Assembly (NCBI RefSeq): GCF_027596085.1
Contig: NC_072472.1
Location: forward strand, 20,258,680-20,322,679
Reading direction: 5' to 3'
DNA from: Anoplopoma fimbria
Taxonomy: Eukaryota > Chordata > Actinopteri > Perciformes > Anoplopomatidae
Length of the DNA: 64,000 bases
This document shows positions 62,668 to 64,000 of this stretch, in pieces. The stretch's first letter is position 1, and every line of letters starts with the position of its first letter. The position numbers and the translations under genes were made by a program. The notes below the pieces were generated by a model that saw nothing but the letters and a program-made list of their open reading frames with translations, was not told the DNA's origin and ran no database searches.

Positions 62668-64000
62668 ATTCAATTCAATTCAATTCAGTTTATTTTGTAT
62701 AGCCCAGAATCACAAATTACAAATTTGCCTCAGAGGGCTTTACAATCTGTGCACATGCGACATCCTCTGTCCTTCCCTCACATCGGCACAGGAAAAACTC
62801 CCCTAAAAAACCCCTTTAACAGGGAGAAAAAAGGAAGAAACCTATGGGAGAACGACAGAGGAGGGATCCTTCTCCCAGGATGGACAGAATGCAATAGATG
62901 TCATGTGTACAGAATGAGCAGCATAACAGAGATACAACACATTCAATGTATATGACATAAATGATTCATATAATAAGACTACTTATAATAACAGCAGCAA
63001 TTATTACAGTAGAATTATAGCCATGAAAATAGGGATAGTAATGTGACTAATAATAATAATCGAAGTAGCAGTGGGTGTCAGTCGGCTCACAGCAGGAGGC
63101 ACGACTACGGTCCAGGTACCACAACGATTCATGGAAACCTGCAGAACGAGAAAGCAAAAGGGCTTCAGGGTGGAAGTAAAGCTAAAATGCTTAATGGTAC
63201 AGGTAATAGTAATAGTAATGTGACTAGTAATAATAATGGTGGTAGCAGTCGGTGTCAGCAGGGCCGTAGCAGGATGCACGTCCACGGTCCAGGTACAGCC
63301 ACGATTTATAGAAGCCTGCGAAGCGAGAAATCACAAAGACTCCAGGGTACAAGCAAGTCAATAAGCGTAATAGTACAGGCAATAATAATAGTAATGTGAC
63401 TAATAATGATAGTGGTAGTAGTAGTGGGTGTCAGCAGGGCCTCAGTAGGTGGCACGATGACAGTCCAAATATAACCCCGATTCCTGGGAACCTGCGAGGC
63501 GAGAAAGCACAAGAACTCCGGGGAAGAAGCAAAATCAGTAATGTGCATAAATAGGAGATTAATACATAAAGAAGGAGGGAGAGAAGAGGAGAGAGGAGCT
63601 CAGCGTATCCTAGGTAGTCCACCGGCTGTCTAGGCATATAGCAGCATATCTAGGGGCTGGACCAAGGCGAACCTGAACCAGCCCTAACTATAAGCGCTAT
63701 CAAAAAGGAAGGTCTTAAGCCTACTCTTGAAAGTGGTGAGTGTGTCTGCCCCCCGGACTGAAACTGGAACCTGGTTCCACAGAAGAGGAGCCTGATAACT
63801 GAAGGCTCTGGCTCCCATCCTACTTTTATATACTCTAGGAACCACAAGTAACCCTGCATTGATTGAGCGCAGCTCTCTAGTTGGGTAATATGGAACTATA
63901 AGTTCCTTAATCAGTAATACATTTGGTTTTTCTCTGTGAGAAGAATGTGTGCCATGTGAGCTGTAAAAAGTGTCAAGGGCCAATTCCTTGGTCTAGCTGT
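62668..64000 (-). mobile_element. L2/CR1-like LINE: ORF2 C-terminus and full 3' UTR
   Basis: On the minus strand the element enters from the right edge. An open frame at 63983-63684 encodes the C-terminal tail of a non-LTR reverse transcriptase protein, with the motif ARAFSYQAPLLWNQVPVSVR and then TFKSRLKTFLFD; such SFS...LWN..P tails are typical of CR1/L2-clade elements in fish. An in-frame TAG at 63995-63993 lies just upstream, so the copy is not intact. The 3' UTR (about 63680-62690) holds three roughly 177-base tandem units, then the family terminus 'ggctatacaaaataaactga' and ATTGA units. Confidence 0.85.
63065..63540 (-). repeat. Three tandem ~177-bp units in the LINE 3' UTR
   Basis: The landmark 'gtgggtgtcag' (second copy 'gtcggtgtcag') occurs at 63071, 63248 and 63424, giving periods of 177 and 176 bases. 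Units share 'gtccaggta', 'cctgcgaggcgagaaa'-type and 'aatagtaatgtgact' wording with moderate divergence. Confidence 0.85.

Noticed and set aside
63043..63399. 118-codon plus-strand frame with Asn/Ser repeats
   Set aside because: Lies in the LINE 3' UTR; the periodic residues reflect the 177-base tandem units.

Overview
The window is nuclear DNA from a ray-finned fish, almost certainly a teleost. The genes have vertebrate spliced structures. The repeats are typical teleost ones: a tRNA-headed SINE, LINE tails ending in short microsatellites (ATTGA, TAATG, CTTAT, TAA, ATT), and very long CA/CT tracts.

Five protein-coding genes can be rebuilt exon by exon, all with open frames across predicted splice sites. 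They are crtam (+, 1395-7988, 488 aa, T/NK-cell immunoglobulin-superfamily receptor), hspa8/hsc70 (+, about 10350-14883, 646 aa, constitutive Hsp70 chaperone), jhy/C11orf63 (+, 16423-36726, 740 aa, ciliary axoneme factor), bsx (-, 43796-41614, 231 aa, brain-specific homeobox) and lim2 (-, 50717-47737, 173 aa, lens tetraspan membrane protein). Two box C/D snoRNAs of the U14 (SNORD14) family sit in introns 2 and 6 of hspa8.

Layout: a SINE at the left edge; crtam; a 2 kb repeat-bearing gap; hspa8 with a CRE/CCAAT/TATA promoter and a four-unit heat-shock element inside intron 1; jhy with large introns; bsx and its upstream region, which looks regulatory; lim2; then about 12 kb with no recognisable gene, holding a solo LTR with a 5-bp target-site duplication and, at the right edge, the 3' part of an L2/CR1-like LINE on the minus strand.

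CRTAM, JHY, BSX and HSPA8 are also neighbours on human chromosome 11q24, so this is a conserved block. Two things differ from my memory of the human order: hspa8 lies between crtam and jhy rather than beyond bsx, and lim2 follows bsx. The most interesting non-genic signals are the intronic heat-shock element, the U14 pair with compensatory terminal stems, a 26-bp fully paired hairpin in a jhy intron inside a region carrying six copies of a GCCACCTGAC-type motif, a consensus RFX X-box in the last jhy intron, and splice sites that abut dinucleotide microsatellites. Gene identity rests on family recognition from translated sequence; no database search was run.
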